NCBI GenBank assembly: GCA_011620145.1
Contig: WOZT01000101.1
Location: 1-16,684, forward strand
DNA: 16,684 bases
From: Gammaproteobacteria bacterium
Lineage (GTDB): Bacteria > Pseudomonadota > Gammaproteobacteria > UBA5335
Direction: 5' to 3'
Positions 16,633-16,684 of this stretch are shown here, piece by piece (within the stretch, counting starts at the first letter, position 1; each line of letters starts with the position of its first letter). Position numbers and translations under genes: made by a program. The notes under the pieces are model-generated. The model was not told the DNA's origin. It saw nothing but the letters and a program-made list of their open reading frames with translations, and searched no databases.

Positions 16633-16684
16633 ATGTTCGCTGACCGCTTGGACGCCGCTCGCCGGCTCGCAGCGCGATTGTCGC
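16633..16684 (+). CDS. start of a downstream gene, cut by the window edge (possible phosphoribosyltransferase)
   Basis: An ATG 10 bp after the rlpA stop, with GAGGGG about 6 nt upstream, opens a frame of 17 visible codons: M-F-A-D-R-L-D-A-A-R-R-L-A-A-R-L-S. The spacing implies it belongs to the same transcript. The D-R-x-D-A-x-R-R-L-A pattern resembles the N-terminus of stand-alone phosphoribosyltransferase-domain proteins, but 17 residues are too few to be sure. In E. coli and Pseudomonas dacA follows rlpA; this start has no signal peptide and does not look like DacA. Confidence 0.5.
   Translation, partial: MFADRLDAARRLAARLS

Overview
The window looks like a GC-rich proteobacterial chromosome segment. 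A gammaproteobacterium is most likely, because MreB, RodA, MltB, RlpA and Hsp33 all resemble the gammaproteobacterial forms. Betaproteobacteria share the gatCAB/mreBCD head-to-head layout, so the class is an inference and I cannot name a genus. Genes are tightly packed: no stretch over 300 bases lacks a gene, and most same-strand junctions overlap through ATGA, TGATG or GTGA. There are no RNA genes, insertion sequences or CRISPR arrays.

Left part (1-5080): an envelope-modification block. A partial NosL-like metal-binding secreted protein (minus strand) runs off the left edge. A match to the ANR/DNR/FNR oxygen- and NO-responsive box lies upstream of it, overlapping the stop codon of the preceding gene. 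Next come two head-to-head gene pairs sharing an 81-bp divergent intergenic region. Each pair is a polytopic ArnT/PMT-type (GT-C) glycosyltransferase followed, with a 4-bp ATGA overlap, by a PAP2-type lipid phosphatase. The two glycosyltransferases differ in length and motifs, and so do the two phosphatases, so this is not a recent duplication. The block is the least-characterised part of the window. It plausibly remodels lipid A or another phosphorylated lipid, or recycles polyprenyl phosphate.

Middle (5005-9112, minus strand): gatC-gatA-gatB, encoding the tRNA-dependent amidotransferase, followed by hslO (redox-regulated chaperone Hsp33) coupled to gatB. The 3' end of hslO overlaps the 3' end of the convergent PAP2 gene by 76 bp.

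Right part (9294 to the right edge, plus strand): a nearly gapless cell-elongation operon, mreB-mreC-mreD-mrdA-mrdB-mltB-rlpA. It encodes the actin-like scaffold, its membrane partners, the elongasome transpeptidase and glycosyltransferase, and two peptidoglycan lytic enzymes. A further gene starts 10 bp after rlpA and is cut by the window edge. A 181-bp divergent region between gatC and mreB holds a candidate sigma70 promoter for mreB and three inverted repeats.

Most worth a second look: the mirrored glycosyltransferase-PAP2 pairs, the PAP2 enzyme with Asp in place of the motif-2 His, the ANR/FNR-type promoter at the NosL-like gene, and mreC, whose conserved N-terminal segment has no ordinary start codon because an in-frame TAG lies upstream of it.
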